Assembly (NCBI RefSeq): GCF_014635545.1
Contig: NZ_BMDA01000001.1
Location: forward strand, 884,739 to 948,738
Direction of reading: 5' to 3'
Length of the DNA stretch: 64,000 bases
Source of the DNA: Acinetobacter courvalinii
Lineage (GTDB): Bacteria > Pseudomonadota > Gammaproteobacteria > Pseudomonadales > Moraxellaceae
The notes beneath the pieces are model-generated. The model was not told where the DNA came from and made no database searches. It was given only the letters and a program-made list of their open reading frames with translations. Numbering within the stretch: the first letter of the stretch is position 1; each line of letters opens with the position of its first letter. The position numbers and the translations under genes are program-made. Of this stretch, positions 1 to 8,352 are shown one piece after another.

Positions 1-286
1 CTCAAATCCACCGTATATTGATCCAGAAGATGTGCATATGCAAAAGCTCAAGTCTGAACCCGAGCGTGCGCTGATTGCAGATCATCATGGCATGGCAGAT
101 ATTGAAACCATTATCCAGCAAGGCCAGGACTGGCTCAAACCAGAGGGCTGGATTGTGCTGGAACATGGTTATGAACAAGGTGAGGCTGTTCGTCAAATTT
201 TTGAACAGCAGGGTTTTGAGCAAATCCAGACCATCAAGGACTATGGCGGCAATGATCGGGTCAGTTTAGCCCAAAAGTCTGCTTAA
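1..286 (+). CDS. prmC: PrmC release factor glutamine methyltransferase, C-terminal part
   Basis: Only the last 94 or so codons are present; the gene begins before the window. The first complete codons read S-N-P-P-Y, the NPPY motif of N5-glutamine methyltransferases that holds the glutamine side chain. The remainder (EPERAL, a D-H-H-G-M segment, EHG and a terminal G-x-DR) matches the end of PrmC/HemK, which methylates the GGQ glutamine of release factors RF1 and RF2 using S-adenosylmethionine in the cytoplasm. The stop overlaps by a few bases the stop of the convergent gene on the other strand. Identity rests on the motif and the tail only, so a paralogous PrmB is less likely but not strictly excluded. 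Confidence 0.88.
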   Translation, partial: SNPPYIDPEDVHMQKLKSEPERALIADHHGMADIETIIQQGQDWLKPEGWIVLEHGYEQGEAVRQIFEQQGFEQIQTIKDYGGNDRVSLAQKSA

Positions 287-915
287 TCTTCTATATAGTG
301 CTGTACGGCTTTTGCTAGATTGGGATTGCCGTATTTTTCCAGCCCTTCAACTACGCCTAAGGCATCGACTTTTTCCCGGTTCTGGCTGAGTTTAAATTTG
401 CCCGTGATCTCGGTGATCTGAATTTCAATACCCACAATTCCTTGTAGTTGCTGAGCAATGTATTCATCCGGTGCATCGGACATTTTCCAGGCAACGGGCT
501 GATTGGCTTCATGTGTCCGTGTCAGCTTCGCCAAAATGCCGCGTAATGCTTTTTCATCAGATAAGAAATTAATTTTACCTTTGACATGTACCACCTGATA
601 GTTCCATGTCGGTACATGCTGATGGTGCTGTTGTTTGCTGGGATACCAGTTCGGTGAAATATAACCCTGTTCACCGTGAAAGATAATCAGGACTTCTGTG
701 CCGTTTGGGATTTGCATGTGCAATAGATTATTTCTGGCAATGTGTGCAAGTAGTATCGCCGTTTGATTTTGTTCATCCGGTATCAGCTTAAAAGGCAAAT
801 GATTGGCATCTAGACCTTCGCTACTGTGGCTGATAAGCGTTGCAAACGGATAATCCTGAATCAGTTGATAAAGTTTTTGAGGGTCTTTTTCTTCAAATAT
901 TTCAGGAAGGTACAT
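283..915 (-). CDS. PaiB-like FMN-binding negative transcriptional regulator family protein
   Basis: The 210-residue protein starts MYLPEIFEEKDP and has the PaiB layout: an N-terminal split-barrel flavin-binding fold (residues about 1-150, with the conserved N-H-L-P-F near residue 58 and a G-Y-I-S-P-N-W-Y motif near 105) and a short helical C-terminus. Family members bind FMN; Bacillus PaiB was described as a repressor of sporulation and protease genes, but the true role elsewhere is unclear. An AAGGA ribosome site lies about 8 bases before the ATG. The gene begins 13 bases after the stop of the AraC-type regulator, so the two are probably co-transcribed. It converges on prmC with overlapping stops. 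Confidence 0.85.
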   Translation of the reverse strand: MYLPEIFEEKDPQKLYQLIQDYPFATLISHSSEGLDANHLPFKLIPDEQNQTAILLAHIARNNLLHMQIPNGTEVLIIFHGEQGYISPNWYPSKQQHHQHVPTWNYQVVHVKGKINFLSDEKALRGILAKLTRTHEANQPVAWKMSDAPDEYIAQQLQGIVGIEIQITEITGKFKLSQNREKVDALGVVEGLEKYGNPNLAKAVQHYIED

Positions 916-928
916 AGTTTAATTCCTT

Positions 929-1990
929 TTACTCATCGACGCGGTTACGTCTGTTTTTCTGCAAGGGTGAGCTTTTTCGATAACTGCCCGGACTGACACC
1001 GCTCCATTTTTTAAAGGCACGATGAAAAGCGCTGGGATCATGGAAGTTCAGATCATCGCTAATAGTTTGAATCGAATCATCGGTTTTGCTCAGTCGTTCA
1101 ATCGCGATATCACAGCGAATATCATTTTTCAGTTGCTGGTAGCTGACACCTTCCTGTTTTAAACGACGCTGGATGGTCGCAGTCGACATATTCAACTGTT
1201 GGGCAATATCTTTCAGTTCTGCCCATTCTGAAGGTGCTTGCAGCAGTAATTGCCGGCGTATTTGCAGACTTAACGAATTTTCATTCTTGAAACGCACGAT
1301 CAGGTTGTAAGGGGTATGTCTCAGAAAATCATTGAGCGCCTGTTTGTCTTTTTTGATTTTATGTTTTAGATAATGTGCATCAAATTCTATGCTGTTTTGT
1401 GCGGCATGAAACTGGATATTTTCACAGAAGCGGACACGATAATCCTGTAGCTCAACAGGTGGATGGCATCTAAAGCTCATTTTATGAAAATGGATACGTT
1501 GATCGCTCAGCCAGCACATTAAGCTGTGGACCAGCATCAGAAAGGTTGAATAGGTAAACATCCGCTTCGGTTGTTCACGATCATGCAGGACCAGATAGGC
1601 CTTATTGCCTTTTTGAACCAGTTCGCCGCGAATATCGTCCAGAATCAGGGCTAAAAACTTGAGAATTTCTTTAATAGCCTGTTCCAGATTCTCTGTATTA
1701 AAGGCAAGTTTTGCCAGTAATTGATAGCTGCCCCTACGCATGGGATGGGTATCCATGCCGAGAAACTCATCATTCATGCTTTCTGCCAGCTCCACCCATA
1801 ATTGGGCACACTGGGTAACGGGAACGCGTGCTTTGCCTGAGCTTAACAGTTCAGCTGAAATGCCTGCCCGATTGGCAATACTGACAATATTTAAGCCGCG
1901 ACTGGCAGCAACGCTTAATGCTTCCCGAATTAAAGCATTTGAAATTGTATCCTTGGCCGCATTAAGATCGGGAGTGTGGTTTTTGGTCAT
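929..1990 (-). CDS. AraC family transcriptional regulator
   Basis: The protein of about 353 residues has an N-terminal ligand-binding domain of the type seen in OruR/VirS-like AraC regulators and a C-terminal double helix-turn-helix (about the last 100 residues: a first HTH at LKDIAQQLNMSTATIQRRL, then the F-H-D-P-S-A-F-H-R-A-F-K-K-W signature and G-x-SPGSYR). I place the start at the ATG at 1990, where the conserved N-terminal region begins. A longer reading from 2041 adds 17 unconserved residues; neither start has a clear ribosome site. It is divergent from the dehydrogenase at 2134 with a 143-base spacer, so control of that gene is plausible, and it precedes the PaiB-like gene in the same direction. 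The ligand is unknown. Confidence 0.85.
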   Translation of the reverse strand: MTKNHTPDLNAAKDTISNALIREALSVAASRGLNIVSIANRAGISAELLSSGKARVPVTQCAQLWVELAESMNDEFLGMDTHPMRRGSYQLLAKLAFNTENLEQAIKEILKFLALILDDIRGELVQKGNKAYLVLHDREQPKRMFTYSTFLMLVHSLMCWLSDQRIHFHKMSFRCHPPVELQDYRVRFCENIQFHAAQNSIEFDAHYLKHKIKKDKQALNDFLRHTPYNLIVRFKNENSLSLQIRRQLLLQAPSEWAELKDIAQQLNMSTATIQRRLKQEGVSYQQLKNDIRCDIAIERLSKTDDSIQTISDDLNFHDPSAFHRAFKKWSGVSPGSYRKSSPLQKNRRNRVDE

Positions 1991-2133
1991 AGGCACATGA
2001 TATACAGGAGAATAAATAGATCGACTGCTCAAAAGTCGCATTCAATTTGCTACTTTTTGAAATTGTATCGGAAAAAAGTTGCCTTTAGGCTTGGTTATAA
2101 AAATTTATATCTTTAATTTGATAGGAAACGTAA

Positions 2134-2904
2134 ATGAAAATTCAGGGAAAACATTTTGTTATTACAGGCGGTGGCTCTGGTCTAGGTGCGGCAACAGCTG
2201 AATATTTAGTTGAAAAAGGTGCGTCAGTCACCTTGGTTGACATGAATGTTGAAGCAGGGGAACAACAGGCACAGGCATTGGGAGCTCAGGCAGAATTTGT
2301 AAAACTGGATGTGACCGATGAAGCTGCTGCGGAACAGTTTTTTAAAGATGTACTTGCCAAACATGGCAGTGTTTATGGTCTGATCAATTGCGCCGGCATT
2401 GGCCCCTCTGCAAAAGTTGTGGGTAAAGAGGGTGTGCATGATCTGGCGATGTTCTCGAAAACCTTACAGATTAATGTCACAGGGACATTTAATATGCTGC
2501 GCTTTGCAGCAGATGCCATGAGTAAGAATAGCGTTGCGGAAGGCGATGAAGACCGCGGGGTGATCGTCAATACAGCTTCGGTGGCTGCTTTTGACGGGCA
2601 AATCGGGCAAGCGGCCTATTCTGCTTCGAAAGGTGCTGTTGTCGCGATGACCTTGCCCATTGCACGTGAACTGGCCCGCCATGCCATACGGGTCATGACC
2701 ATTGCACCGGGCATCATGGAAACCCCGATGTTAAAAGGTTTACCACAGAACGTACAGGATGCGTTGGGCCAAATGGTGCCGTATCCTTCGCGTTTGGGTC
2801 GTCCAGAAGAATTTGCACGCTTGGTGGCGCATATCGCCGAGAATTCATATCTGAATGGTGAGGTGATCCGTCTGGACGGTGCGATTCGTATGGCACCAAA
2901 ATAA
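2134..2904 (+). CDS. Short-chain dehydrogenase, type II 3-hydroxyacyl-CoA dehydrogenase-like
   Basis: The 256-residue protein is a classical SDR. It has the NAD-binding TGGGSGLG near residue 11, an N-C-A-G motif near 88, a catalytic Ser in NTAS-V-A-A-F, and Tyr and Lys in the Y-S-A-S-K motif near 169. The segment after the Ser (F-D-G-Q-I-G-Q-A-A-Y) and the ending (NGEVIRLDGAIRMAPK) are typical of the HSD17B10-like type II 3-hydroxyacyl-CoA dehydrogenases, which oxidise L-3-hydroxyacyl-CoA with NAD in beta-oxidation or branched-chain acyl-CoA breakdown. A TAGGAAA site precedes the ATG. It is monocistronic, followed by a strong terminator, and divergent from the AraC-type regulator that may control it. 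Confidence 0.87.
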   Translation: MKIQGKHFVITGGGSGLGAATAEYLVEKGASVTLVDMNVEAGEQQAQALGAQAEFVKLDVTDEAAAEQFFKDVLAKHGSVYGLINCAGIGPSAKVVGKEGVHDLAMFSKTLQINVTGTFNMLRFAADAMSKNSVAEGDEDRGVIVNTASVAAFDGQIGQAAYSASKGAVVAMTLPIARELARHAIRVMTIAPGIMETPMLKGLPQNVQDALGQMVPYPSRLGRPEEFARLVAHIAENSYLNGEVIRLDGAIRMAPK

Positions 2905-2935
2905 GCCTTGCTAACAGTATTCAATCACGCCATAG

Positions 2936-2972
2936 AACAGTTGTGAACTTCGCTTTCACAACTGTTTTTTCT
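2936..2972 (+). terminator. Rho-independent terminator after the dehydrogenase
   Basis: A perfect 12-bp stem (2936-2947 with 2955-2966, arm AACAGTTGTGAA) with a 7-base loop is followed by a run of T residues. Confidence 0.9.
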
Positions 2973-3066
2973 TTTCTTGCTCAAATTTTATATTGTCTGT
3001 GAACAGCTTTGCTTCTAAGGTAATAGACCGTGACTTGATAAAAATAATCATACTAATAGGATTGAT

Positions 3067-3633
3067 ATGACATATAGATTGATTCTGTCCGCATGCTTGG
3101 GCCTGTGTCTGAGCGGTTGTGTTGGCAATATGAATCCAACGGGTGGAAATTCAACACCGAATTATCCCTATTACAAAACCCGTGAAGCCCGTGTGGTGAA
3201 AAAAATTCTGGTCCCTGCAGGTACTACACTGGTGTATGACACCCAGTTTTTAAAGGAAGGCGAACAAGATAAGATCATGCCGGAAGATAAACTTATTGAT
3301 ATTCGTTTTCCGGAAGATCAACCCATGCGCTGGGGCGGTGTGCCTGTCAGCATGATTTCGAAATTTTTTAATTCAGAGATGCACGGTTTTTCTGTTTATG
3401 CCGACTTTCAACAACTGGATGCCAGTCAGCGCAGTCGATTTGCCCAATTGTGGCAGAGTTGCGATGATGATCTCGGGATTACTGTCAAAGACACCAGCGA
3501 CTGGTCTTTTAACAAGGCCAATATTGCGGATGTAGAAAGTTGTAGTGTCAATTATCAACGTTATTTTAAGCATAACCAGAAACAGCAGCAGTTCCTGGAT
3601 ATCCTGTATCGTGAAATGATGGAAGCTGAATAA
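3067..3633 (+). CDS. Predicted lipoprotein, paralogue of the protein at 61407-62033
   Basis: The 188-residue protein has a lipoprotein signal ending in the lipobox L-S-G-C at residue 18 and so should be lipid-anchored. I do not recognise a named domain. It is clearly related to the lipoprotein encoded at 61407-62033: both share a W-G-G-x-P-V motif, G-F-x-V-Y, L-W-x-S-C-x-x-D-L and D-W-S-F-N in the same order. The two shared cysteines (in WQSC and near VESC) could form a disulfide in the periplasm. An AGGA site lies 5 bases before the ATG. Function is unknown. Confidence 0.8.
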   Translation: MTYRLILSACLGLCLSGCVGNMNPTGGNSTPNYPYYKTREARVVKKILVPAGTTLVYDTQFLKEGEQDKIMPEDKLIDIRFPEDQPMRWGGVPVSMISKFFNSEMHGFSVYADFQQLDASQRSRFAQLWQSCDDDLGITVKDTSDWSFNKANIADVESCSVNYQRYFKHNQKQQQFLDILYREMMEAE

Positions 3634-3640
3634 ACAACAC

Positions 3641-3675
3641 AGGCAATGCTGAAAATCATTGCCTAAGCTTTTGCC
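3641..3675 (+). terminator. Weak hairpin terminator between convergent genes
   Basis: An 8-bp stem, AGGCAATG (3641-3648) with CATTGCCT (3657-3664), is followed by a short interrupted T run. Confidence 0.4.
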
Positions 3676-3677
3676 GA

Positions 3678-4253
3678 TTATTTGGCTTTGACTTCATCAC
3701 CAATCAAATAAAAGGTGCCGCCTGCAATATAGTGCAGACTACGTAATTCTTTTGCAGCGTCCTGAAAATGCCAGTGCCCATCACGAAACACGCGAGAATC
3801 TGCCCAGGCTGCAACCACAGCGCCAATAAATAAATCGTGTGCTTGCTGGTTATGTGGCTCCGGAATCACTTTACATATCAACCATGCCAAGCTACCTGTG
3901 ACCAGCGGGACAGGAAAAGCGTCCTGATAAAACAGTTCGGTTTTGCAATCTGCCAGTTTGGTGGGCTGGTCAAATTTACTAATCGTACCGAGTTGGTGCA
4001 CCATATCAATTTGCGCGTAACAGGGCACTTGTAGCGCAAAGTAACCGCTTTGCTCAACCAGTTGACGGGTCTTGGTGCTTTTATCAAGTACAACCGTGAC
4101 CTTGGCTGGGCTAAATTCCAGTGCACATGCCCATGCTGCTGCCATGACATCCGTATCCTGTTCATGTTGAGCCGACACCAGTACGGTTGGGCCGTGGTTG
4201 AGTAGACGATAGGTTTTGGAAAGTTCAACGGCGGTAATATGTTGGGCACTCAT
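3678..4253 (-). CDS. Flavin reductase-like domain protein
   Basis: The 191-residue protein, starting MSAQHITAVELSK, has the split-barrel flavin reductase-like layout: the Y-R-L-L-N-H-G-P-T-V-L-V opening strand, a central V-T-V-V-L-D-K-S-T-K-T-R segment and an F-A-L-Q-V-P stretch. Proteins of this family bind FMN and either reduce free flavin with NAD(P)H for a partner monooxygenase or act as stand-alone oxidoreductases. No partner oxygenase is adjacent, so the substrate is unknown. A TTG two codons upstream (4259) could also start translation; I prefer the ATG at 4253. It converges on the lipoprotein gene and is divergent from the lipase gene. Confidence 0.82.
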   Translation of the reverse strand: MSAQHITAVELSKTYRLLNHGPTVLVSAQHEQDTDVMAAAWACALEFSPAKVTVVLDKSTKTRQLVEQSGYFALQVPCYAQIDMVHQLGTISKFDQPTKLADCKTELFYQDAFPVPLVTGSLAWLICKVIPEPHNQQAHDLFIGAVVAAWADSRVFRDGHWHFQDAAKELRSLHYIAGGTFYLIGDEVKAK

Positions 4254-4682
4254 ATGCAATCCAGAAAGGAGATAACACGGATTATTGTTGCATAATCTCT
4301 GAGGGCGTAAGGTTTATTTTTACGGTATTTATAACGTTAAACGCAACAAAAATGGAAGCGTGATTCAGATTTTCCGGTCTGGAACACTTAGCCAGATAAT
4401 TCATTACCATACCTATCGCGGCTTATATTCTTATCTGGTATTCCAGGTGAGCACAGCCCTTATTGCAGCTTTGCGCATGTACATTCATCGGAATTTTATC
4501 AATCAGTCGTAATTTTGGCCTGAACTGTTATGATTTTGGCGCAGTTTGCTTTAGTCTAAAAATTAAACAATATACAAGGAGGGGAAATTTTACATTGTTT
4601 TTGTATGGTAGGAATGATTCCACATACAAAAGTATAGGACTAACACTTTGTAATAAAAATGAAAAATGCTCGGAGCAAAAAC
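4254..4682. other. Intergenic region holding lipase upstream sequences
   Basis: This stretch of about 430 bases lies between the divergent flavin reductase-like and lipase genes and holds no convincing gene. It contains a nested inverted repeat: CTGGAA (4379-4384) and CCAGATAA (4392-4399) are mirrored by TTATCTGG (4431-4438) and TTCCAG (4441-4446). The part from about 4540 to 4650 is AT-rich and is the likely lipase promoter region. Confidence 0.5.
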
Positions 4683-5699
4683 GTGAAAAAGAAATATTTA
4701 AATGCTATGGCGTTAATGGCAGGCATGTTTGTGAGTAGTGGTACCGTGGTTCATGCAGGTTTGTTTGATTTTCTATCACCCAAGGCCTCATGGCAAAACT
4801 GTAATGTGAACGGTTGCTCAGTCGGCGGTAGTACGAACATCACTTCCAGTTATGCAAAAACCAAGTATCCGATTTTGCTGGCGCATGGTATGGCCGGCTT
4901 CTCGGCGGTTGGCCCATTGCAATACTGGAACGGGATTACTGAAGATCTGGTTGGAAACGGGGCCAGTGTATTTGTGGCACAGCAAGCTTCTTTTAACTCA
5001 TCGGAAGTACGTGGTGAACAGCTACTGTTACAGGCAAAACAGGTGCTGGCAATTACCGGTGCTGAAAAAATCAATTTAATTGGCCATAGTCATGGCTCAC
5101 AGTCAGTTCGTTATGTGGCAAGCTTATTGCCGAATAAGATTGCTTCAGTAACAGCAGTAGGAGGCCCAACCAAAGGTTCAGATGTCGCAGATGTGGTCGA
5201 CTCAGTGGTGAAATCACCAGTTGGTCCAGCACTTGCACCTGTTATTGCAGCAGGCGTTAATGCATTCTTCTCTTTGGTCGGCATTGGTTCTGGTCATTAT
5301 TATGATCAGGATGCGCTTGCGGGGTTAAACTCCCTCACCACCAAGGGTTCTGCAGACTTTAACCAGCGCTTCCCGGCAGGTGTACCCACCACAGCCTGTG
5401 GATCAGGTGCCGAACTGGTCAATGGTGTCCGTTATTATTCGTGGAGTGGTACCAGCCCGTTTACCAATGCGGCTGATCCGATGGACTATGCGTTAACGGC
5501 AACTTCTTTACTCATTTCAGGTGAAAATGATGGCTTGGTACCGCGTTGTTCGAGCCATTTAGGCACGGTCATTCGTGATAACTATGCATTTAACCATTTG
5601 GATGAGGTGAATCAGGTATTAGGTTTGGTCGGTTTCTTGCAAAATCCGGTTACGCCTTTCCGTGCACAAGCCAACCGTTTAAAAAATCAGGGGCTATAA
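4683..5699 (+). CDS. lipA: Secreted triacylglycerol lipase, family I
   Basis: The start is set at a GTG at 4683 because a GGAG ribosome site lies 8 bases upstream and the protein then opens with a standard signal peptide (MKKKYLNAMALMAG, cleavage after V-V-H-A). A longer reading from the ATG at 4659 is less likely. The mature protein is an alpha/beta hydrolase of bacterial lipase family I: oxyanion H-G-M-A-G-F near residue 65, nucleophile Ser in G-H-S-H-G-S near 136, Asp in E-N-D-G near 283 and His in F-N-H-L near 305. It hydrolyses long-chain triacylglycerols outside the cell; such lipases are folded in the periplasm by a dedicated chaperone and exported by type II secretion. The chaperone gene follows at once. 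Confidence 0.93.
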   Translation: MKKKYLNAMALMAGMFVSSGTVVHAGLFDFLSPKASWQNCNVNGCSVGGSTNITSSYAKTKYPILLAHGMAGFSAVGPLQYWNGITEDLVGNGASVFVAQQASFNSSEVRGEQLLLQAKQVLAITGAEKINLIGHSHGSQSVRYVASLLPNKIASVTAVGGPTKGSDVADVVDSVVKSPVGPALAPVIAAGVNAFFSLVGIGSGHYYDQDALAGLNSLTTKGSADFNQRFPAGVPTTACGSGAELVNGVRYYSWSGTSPFTNAADPMDYALTATSLLISGENDGLVPRCSSHLGTVIRDNYAFNHLDEVNQVLGLVGFLQNPVTPFRAQANRLKNQGL

Positions 5700-5706
5700 T
5701 CAATGC

Positions 5707-5734
5707 GCTAAAGGGGCATCTGTGCTCCTTTAGC
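5707..5734 (+). promoter_or_regulatory. Intercistronic hairpin between lipase and foldase
   Basis: Two 12-base arms, GCTAAAGGGGCA (5707-5718) and TGCTCCTTTAGC (5723-5734), pair around a TCTG loop with one G-T wobble. There is no T run directly after it, so it is not a standard terminator. It sits 37 bases before the foldase start and could stabilise the upstream lipase mRNA or reduce read-through. Confidence 0.6.
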
Positions 5735-5770
5735 CAGGATGATTTTAAAAAAGGATCAATAGAGCAAGGG

Positions 5771-6808
5771 ATGATGAACGGTAAATTTTTAAATAATAAA
5801 ACCATCAGTTTGTGTGTCATTATCGGTTTATTGCTGATATTGGCTTTGATTTACTGGATATTTAAACCAGATACTCAAGCGGTTCCACATCCTTTAGGGC
5901 AGCAGGCTCAACAACAGTCCGCACAAAGCAATATTGCAGGCGGTGCTACACAAGATCATCAAAAGGGAAAATTACCTGTTCTGGCGGCTTCATTACAAGG
6001 CACCGAAATTGATTGTCCGATTCAGGTGGATGCCAACGGTAAACTGATACTGACGGTTGGTATCCGTAGCTGTTTTGATTATTTCTTTTCTAGTCTGGGT
6101 GAAAAAACAGAAACTGAACTGATCGCTGATATTCGTCAATATCTGAGCGCGACGTTACCAGAGACGGCTTCAGGTTATGCCATTTATTTGTTGGATCAAT
6201 ATGTGGCGTACAGCCATACCCTCAAAAATTTAAAACCCAATGGTAATTTTAAAACGGGTGATATTGAGGGCTTTCAGAAAGTTCTTGATCAGATGTATAA
6301 AGTCCAGCAGCAGTTTTTTAATGCGGCTGAGATCAATGCCTTGTTTGGCAATGAACGTAAACTAAACCAGTTTAATATTGAGCAGATGCGTATTCATGCC
6401 AATAAGACCTTAACCGCACAACAAAAAGCGGCTGAACTGGCAAAATTGATTGATCAACTTCCTGCCACCATGGCGGATGGTGTTCGGGTTTCCATGCAAT
6501 TTGCTGAATTACAGCAATTGACCCAGGAAATTCGTGACAAAGGTGGCTCTGCGCAAGAGCTACGCAACATGCGTGAAAGTTTATTGGGGCCAGAGGCTGC
6601 GGACCGTCTGGAAAAGGTTGATCAGGAAGAAGCTGGCTGGCAAACACAGGTCAATGGATATCTGGCTGAGCGTGACCAGATTTTAAAAAGTAATGCGAGT
6701 GATGCCAGTAAACAGCAGTCGATTAACCAGTTAAGAACTCAGTCTTTTGCCAGCAAGGAAGAGTTATTGAGAGCGCAATCTTATGAAATGATGCATGATC
6801 GTAAATGA
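5771..6808 (+). CDS. lifO: Lipase-specific foldase (lipase chaperone, Lif family)
   Basis: The 345-residue protein has one N-terminal membrane segment (residues about 12-31), a polar linker rich in Gln and Ala, and a periplasmic helical domain. The Lif signature is present as R-S-C-F-D-Y-F-F-S-S-L-G-E near residue 97, close to the family consensus Rx1x2FDY(F/C)L(S/T)A. Lif proteins are inner-membrane steric chaperones that wrap around the lipase and lower the folding barrier before type II export. It directly follows its presumed substrate gene. Two ATG codons in tandem (5771 and 5774) are possible starts. The helical C-terminal half is rich in Gln and charged residues as usual for the family. 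Confidence 0.92.
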   Translation: MMNGKFLNNKTISLCVIIGLLLILALIYWIFKPDTQAVPHPLGQQAQQQSAQSNIAGGATQDHQKGKLPVLAASLQGTEIDCPIQVDANGKLILTVGIRSCFDYFFSSLGEKTETELIADIRQYLSATLPETASGYAIYLLDQYVAYSHTLKNLKPNGNFKTGDIEGFQKVLDQMYKVQQQFFNAAEINALFGNERKLNQFNIEQMRIHANKTLTAQQKAAELAKLIDQLPATMADGVRVSMQFAELQQLTQEIRDKGGSAQELRNMRESLLGPEAADRLEKVDQEEAGWQTQVNGYLAERDQILKSNASDASKQQSINQLRTQSFASKEELLRAQSYEMMHDRK

Positions 6809-6878
6809 AATAGCTCGTTTGAATAACCTGTATTGAAATCAGCCATTCGAGATTGTGGTTTGAGGTTAGAGAGAATTT

Positions 6879-6908
6879 TATAGAGCCTAAAGCAGTTTAG
6901 GCCCTATA
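6879..6908. other. Stem-loop between convergent genes
   Basis: The sequence TATAG-A-GCCTAAA (6879-6891) and its mirror TTTAGGC-C-CTATA (6896-6908) form a 13-bp stem with one mismatch and a GCAG loop. No T run follows on either strand, so terminator function is uncertain. Confidence 0.4.
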
Positions 6909-6975
6909 CAAATAATAGGCTTAGTTAAGTTGGGCAGAATCAACATCCCATTTTATCTTTTATAGGGAAGTCATT

Positions 6976-7866
6976 CTAACGAGTATTTAAAAAGTCTTCG
7001 ATCAGTTCGGCGGTCTGTTTCGGTTGCTCTAAATTAATATTATGGCCTACATTTTTAAAAGCAATAAATTTGGCTTTGGGATAGGCTGCTTGAAGTTTCT
7101 TTTGATGCTGGATGCCGAACAATTGGTCCTGATCACCCCATAAGATCAACATTGAAGCGGACATCAGCTTTGCGGCATTGCTCAAATCTCCATACATGGC
7201 TCCACTCATTACACCTTTCCATACATGCAGCGGTACAACTGCGCTTTCCTGACTTAATATTTCTTCAAGTTTTGAATCAATCGGATTGGGGTTCCATCTC
7301 CATTCCTGCATAAATTTCCCATGGGGATCAATCGGCGCTTGAAGAGGGTGAATATTGTCCCATAACCAATTACCTGGCCCATTTATTCCAATATTCAATG
7401 TAGAGGATATCAGGACGACTTTATTGACGCGCTCTGGATAAGCCGTAGCCAATACTTGAGTCGTTAAAGAACCTAATGAATGTCCAACAATGTCGGCTTT
7501 GGCAATTTTTAATTTTTTAAGAAATAGGTTGGCATCACTGGCTAAATCGGTATAGGCATAACAGCATGCAGGCGCATCAGATTGGCCATGGCCACGTAAA
7601 TCAATCGCATAAATATGTCGGTTTTTGAGATAGGGCATGATTAAAGACCAGGTGCGGCTGCTGTCGGTATAGCCATGTATGAATAATAACGGTTTACCGT
7701 CAGTGTTACCTGCTTCGATATAAGACAGGTTGATGCCATTATCGAGGTGTATTTTTTTCTTGGCATGTACCCATTGTTCTTGTGTAGGGATTGGAATTAT
7801 TTTTGCACTGCAATCGAATGCCAAAAATAGCAAGATTAAAAAGGCAGTATTCCTAAGCAAAAACAT
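6976..7866 (-). CDS. Exported alpha/beta hydrolase
   Basis: The 296-residue protein has a hydrophobic signal sequence (residues 1 to about 21, with C-S-A before the lysine; a lipobox is not convincing). The alpha/beta hydrolase core shows the oxyanion H-G-Y-T-D-S near residue 65, the nucleophile elbow G-H-S-L-G-S near 126, Asp in W-G-D-Q-D near 244 and His in V-G-H-N-I near 272, so the catalytic triad looks complete. The substrate cannot be told from the sequence; esters or epoxides are typical of the family. It converges on the foldase gene but is separated from it by a stem-loop, so it is its own unit. Confidence 0.85.
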   Translation of the reverse strand: MFLLRNTAFLILLFLAFDCSAKIIPIPTQEQWVHAKKKIHLDNGINLSYIEAGNTDGKPLLFIHGYTDSSRTWSLIMPYLKNRHIYAIDLRGHGQSDAPACCYAYTDLASDANLFLKKLKIAKADIVGHSLGSLTTQVLATAYPERVNKVVLISSTLNIGINGPGNWLWDNIHPLQAPIDPHGKFMQEWRWNPNPIDSKLEEILSQESAVVPLHVWKGVMSGAMYGDLSNAAKLMSASMLILWGDQDQLFGIQHQKKLQAAYPKAKFIAFKNVGHNINLEQPKQTAELIEDFLNTR

Positions 7867-8352
7867 ATATCGACTCCATGATGGTCTTAAAATGGTTCTT
7901 TATTACAGAAATTGAGAGGAGGCTTGTCAATTGGAGCAGAAGCGTTGAACTGGGATATCAGCTGTTTAAGACGGAATAATTCCGTGCTGGATACAACTGG
8001 ATTGAGGAATACACAATAATTTTCTATCTCTGTTAGGCTTTTGTTTTTAAATAACTAAATATAATTTTAAAAGAAGTGTGACAAGTTGACGTTGAGATGG
8101 CTTACCCAGATGATATAGCGAGGTGGCCCCAATTCTATCTACTTTAGTAGACGTGGAACAATGGAATGAACTGTTAATAAAAATGTATTTTGCAGTCATT
8201 AATCTTTTTAGTTTCATTAAGACAAGTCGAAATTAGCGAGATAAAAATAAAGCTGCGCCAACAGAAAACTGTTTGAGATAAAATTTACTACTTTCCTCCA
8301 TCCTTCCATCGACTTAGAATCAGCATTCCCTTGAACAAAGAAGTAAAGCCAC
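7867..8352. other. Gene-free spacer before moeB
   Basis: This 486-base AT-rich stretch holds no gene I can support. It contains two small palindromes, CGGAATAATTCCG at 7972-7984 and TCTAC-TTTA-GTAGA at 8139-8152. The segment around 8120-8175 (GGTGGCCCC, then GTGGAACAATGGAATGA) vaguely resembles the end of an insertion sequence, but I cannot confirm it. Confidence 0.35.

Noticed and set aside
4463-4738. Open frame before the lipase gene
   Set aside because: It overlaps the lipase signal sequence in another frame and lacks a good start; treated as spacer.
8120-8175. Possible end of an insertion sequence (GGTGGCCCC, then GTGGAACAATGGAATGA)
   Set aside because: No transposase fragment, no matching second end and no target duplication could be seen; the resemblance is only by memory.
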